Shown piece by piece: positions 14,984-16,645 of a stretch of DNA of 16,645 nucleotides (position 1 is the first letter of the stretch; every line of letters begins with the position of its first letter). The position numbers were made by a program, and so were the translations under genes. The stretch spans positions 1 to 16,645 of the forward strand of contig CAYQZZ010000045.1 of NCBI GenBank assembly GCA_964422155.1, in the 5' to 3' direction. The stretch comes from JBGPRB01 sp964422155 (GTDB lineage Bacteria > Chloroflexota > Dehalococcoidia > Dehalococcoidales > RBG-16-60-22). The notes below the pieces were generated by a model that saw only the letters and a list, made by a program, of their open reading frames with translations, did no database searches and was not told where the DNA came from.

Positions 14984-15412
14984 ATGTCCAGTAAGTTTGA
15001 GCCGAGGATTGTGGGATTTCTATGCAACTGGTGCTCCTACAGCGGAGCCGACCTGGCGGGAACCTCGCGAGTTAAATATCCTCCCAATGTGGATATCATT
15101 CGCGTAATGTGCAGCGGCCGGGTAGACCCCCAGTTCATCATCAAGGCTTTCGAGAAGGGCGCCGACGGTGTCCTCGTCTGCGGGTGCCACCCCGGCGATT
15201 GTCACTACGCCGAGGGAAACTACAAGGCAGGCCGACGCATTCCGCTGCTGAAGAAGATGCTATCCCAACTGGGCATCGAGGAGGGGCGTTTGCGTCTGGA
15301 ATGGGTATCGGCGTCAGAGGGCGAGCGTTTTGCGGCTGTCGTGAGAGACATGACCGAGCAAGTAAGAAAACTGGGTCCATTCAGCGGTAACGGAGGTGGC
15401 AAGAATGGCTAA
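14984..15412 (+). CDS. mvhD: MvhD-like hydrogenase iron-sulfur (delta) subunit
   Basis: MvhD links the [NiFe] hydrogenase MvhAG to HdrA and carries a [2Fe-2S] cluster. The 142-residue protein has the conserved cysteines 14 and 17 (FLCNWCSY), 43 (MCSGRVDP), 66 and 68 (CGCHPGDC) and 73, and normal family length. GGAGG stands a few bases before the ATG. The gene follows hdrA by 17 bases and overlaps mvhG by 8. In some organisms this domain is fused to HdrA; here it is separate. It would deliver H2-derived electrons to the flavin of the HdrA fusion. Confidence 0.95.
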   Translation: MSSKFEPRIVGFLCNWCSYSGADLAGTSRVKYPPNVDIIRVMCSGRVDPQFIIKAFEKGADGVLVCGCHPGDCHYAEGNYKAGRRIPLLKKMLSQLGIEEGRLRLEWVSASEGERFAAVVRDMTEQVRKLGPFSGNGGGKNG

Positions 15413-16367
15413 ACCGAAACTGGCGCTGTACTGGGCAGCGGCCTGCGGCGGTTGCGACGTGGCTGTATTGGACACAAACGAGAAGATATTAGACATAGCC
15501 GCTCTGGCGGATATCGTACTCTGGCCAATAGCGGTGGATTTCAAATACCATCATGTTGAAACCATGAAGGATGGTGAGATAGACCTGTGCCTGTTCAACG
15601 GGGCTATCAGAAATTCCGAGCAGGAAAAAATCGCCAGGCTCCTCCGTAGCAAGTCCAAGGTAATGGTTGCCTTCGGCGCCTGCGCCTGCTTCGGCGGCAT
15701 ACCGGCGCTGGGAAACCTGACCAACCGCGCCGAGATATTCGAGAGGGTCTATCTGGAAGCACCATCAAACAATAACGAGAGTAAAACCGTGCCACTTACA
15801 CAGACCAAGGTTGCGGAAGGTGAGCTTGAATTACCCGAGTTTTATGATACCGTAATGACACTGGAACAGGTGGTGAAGGTGGAATACTTTATTCCCGGCT
15901 GTCCTCCCCCGGTTGACTTAATACTGACGGCCGTAAACGCTTTTGCCACGAACACATTACCTCCGGCAGGGGCGATAATCGCCTCGGACAAGACGCTCTG
16001 CGACGAGTGTGAGCGAGAAAAAGAAGACAAAAAGATAACCAAGATTGTTAGACCGCATCAGATTGTTCCCGATACCAAGAAATGCCTCCTGGAGCAGGGC
16101 ATAATCTGCTGTGGGCCGGCCACAAGGGGAGGCTGCGGGCAGAGGTGTCTGAAAGTCAACATGGCCTGCCGCGGCTGCTTCGGGCCGCCGCCCGGGGTTA
16201 TCGACCAGGGAGCGAAGATGCTGAGCGCTATTGCCTCAATATATCAAGTTAATGATGAAGAAGGTGTCAGCCGCCTGATAAACGAAGTACTCGACCCGGT
16301 CGGCACTTTCTACAGATTCGGGATGGCCGATTCCATGCTAAAACGAAAACGAATCCAGAAAGCTTAG
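15405..16367 (+). CDS. mvhG: F420-non-reducing hydrogenase small subunit (MvhG/VhuG-like)
   Basis: This is the electron-transfer subunit of a group 3c-type [NiFe] hydrogenase. From the ATG at 15405 it has 320 residues. The proximal cluster ligands are in AACGGCD (Cys14, 17), GACACFGG (Cys93, 95) and PGCPPP (Cys166). The C-terminal half is cysteine-rich (199, 202, 227, 235, 236, 244, 248, 255, 258), enough for two more [4Fe-4S] clusters. No twin-arginine signal is present, so the enzyme is cytoplasmic. An in-frame GTG at 15396 lies inside the ribosome binding site GGAGGTGG, so the ATG is preferred. It overlaps the mvhD stop as ATGGCTAA. A repeat element separates it from mvhA. Confidence 0.95.
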   Translation: MAKPKLALYWAAACGGCDVAVLDTNEKILDIAALADIVLWPIAVDFKYHHVETMKDGEIDLCLFNGAIRNSEQEKIARLLRSKSKVMVAFGACACFGGIPALGNLTNRAEIFERVYLEAPSNNNESKTVPLTQTKVAEGELELPEFYDTVMTLEQVVKVEYFIPGCPPPVDLILTAVNAFATNTLPPAGAIIASDKTLCDECEREKEDKKITKIVRPHQIVPDTKKCLLEQGIICCGPATRGGCGQRCLKVNMACRGCFGPPPGVIDQGAKMLSAIASIYQVNDEEGVSRLINEVLDPVGTFYRFGMADSMLKRKRIQKA

Positions 16368-16392
16368 GGAGTGTGAGTATTTATATACAAAA

Positions 16393-16564
16393 TGTCATTG
16401 CGAGTGTAACGAAGCAGTCTCCCACACTCAATCAAATTGTCATTCCAGCGAAAGCTGGAATCCAGAGGTCGTGATAGGGGAAATGGATTCTGGCCTGTGC
16501 CAGAATGACAAGAGAATTTTTTTACGGATTGCTTCGCCCTCGGGCGGATGGTCTCGCAATGACA
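16393..16564. repeat. Nested repeat element between mvhG and mvhA
   Basis: The outer ends TGTCATTGCGAG (16393-16404) and CTCGCAATGACA (16553-16564) are perfect 12-bp inverted repeats. The inner part of each end (CGAAGCA near 16410, TGCTTCG near 16530) also pairs. Inside lies the two-unit hairpin element 16438-16510. The right arm resembles 3341-3388. The element occupies most of the 237-base gap and contains no gene. Confidence 0.75.
16438..16510. repeat. Two-unit inverted hairpin repeat (REP/BIME-like), copy 2
   Basis: A 27-nt unit at 16438-16464 and its inverted partner at 16484-16510 match the pair at 4419-4492. The left stem is TTCCAGC/GCTGGAA around GAAA as in copy 1. The right stem ATTCTGGC/GCCAGAAT is also the same, with loop CTGT instead of CTAC. 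The spacer between the units differs from copy 1. Confidence 0.85.
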
Positions 16565-16604
16565 CCAAAAAGGTTTTTTAAACAATCTCAAGGGAGTGTG
16601 CAGA

Positions 16605-16645
16605 ATGGTTAAAATTAGTATCGACCCCATCACCAGACTCGAGGG
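16605..16645 (+). CDS. mvhA: [NiFe] hydrogenase large subunit MvhA, N-terminus only (runs off the window)
   Basis: Only 13 full codons are present, reading MVKISIDPITRLE with G probable next. This is the conserved N-terminus of [NiFe] hydrogenase large subunits (IDPITRxEG). GGGAG stands about 9 bases before the ATG. Position after mvhD and mvhG supports MvhA, the subunit with the Ni-Fe site that splits H2. The repeat-filled 237-base spacer before it breaks the otherwise tight spacing of the operon. The active-site cysteines lie outside the window. Confidence 0.85.
   Translation, partial: MVKISIDPITRLE

Overview
The window looks like part of a draft or metagenome-derived genome of an anaerobic bacterium. 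I infer an uncultured Chloroflexota (Dehalococcoidia-like) organism, with moderate to low confidence. The reasons are a soluble HdrABC/MvhADG-type hydrogenase-heterodisulfide reductase cluster without methanogenesis genes, strong Shine-Dalgarno sequences of bacterial type, and intergenic spaces filled with small palindromic repeats. A run of 100 Ns marks a scaffold join.

Layout. Positions 1-3065 (+ strand) hold a possible gene tail, an S41 C-terminal processing protease, a macro-domain protein one base downstream, and a type I-beta DAHP synthase (first step of the shikimate pathway). Positions 3066-3449 are a repeat-rich convergent intergenic region. Positions 3450-7000 (- strand) hold an SDR oxidoreductase interrupted by the assembly gap, an MBL-fold hydrolase with an altered metal motif, and a two-gene ABC-2 exporter. 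Positions 7001-7448 contain divergent promoters and a nested inverted-repeat element. Positions 7449-9912 (+) encode a NarL/NreB-type two-component system ending in a clear terminator. Positions 10154-16645 (+) encode hdrC, hdrB, a giant hdrA, mvhD, mvhG and the first codons of mvhA, which runs off the window.

The most interesting system is the last one. HdrC and HdrB carry the full cysteine sets for two [4Fe-4S] clusters and two noncubane clusters. MvhD, MvhG and MvhA form the hydrogenase side. HdrA (1114 aa) is about 450 residues longer than the standard protein, because a complete GltD/NfnB-like NAD(P)H oxidoreductase module (Fe-S helical domain, FAD fold, NAD(P) fold) is inserted inside its internal ferredoxin domain. 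The inferred machine takes electrons from H2 through MvhAGD to the HdrA flavin and divides them between HdrBC (an unknown disulfide) and either NAD(P)+ or ferredoxin. The upstream two-component system, whose PAS domain has three cysteines, is a plausible regulator.

At the DNA level, three repeat families occupy the gaps between genes. One is a 27-nt hairpin unit present five times with compensatory stem changes. It also occurs within a nested element that separates mvhG from mvhA. The 100-N gap is flanked by an exact 55-bp duplication, so the SDR gene is almost certainly intact in the real genome.
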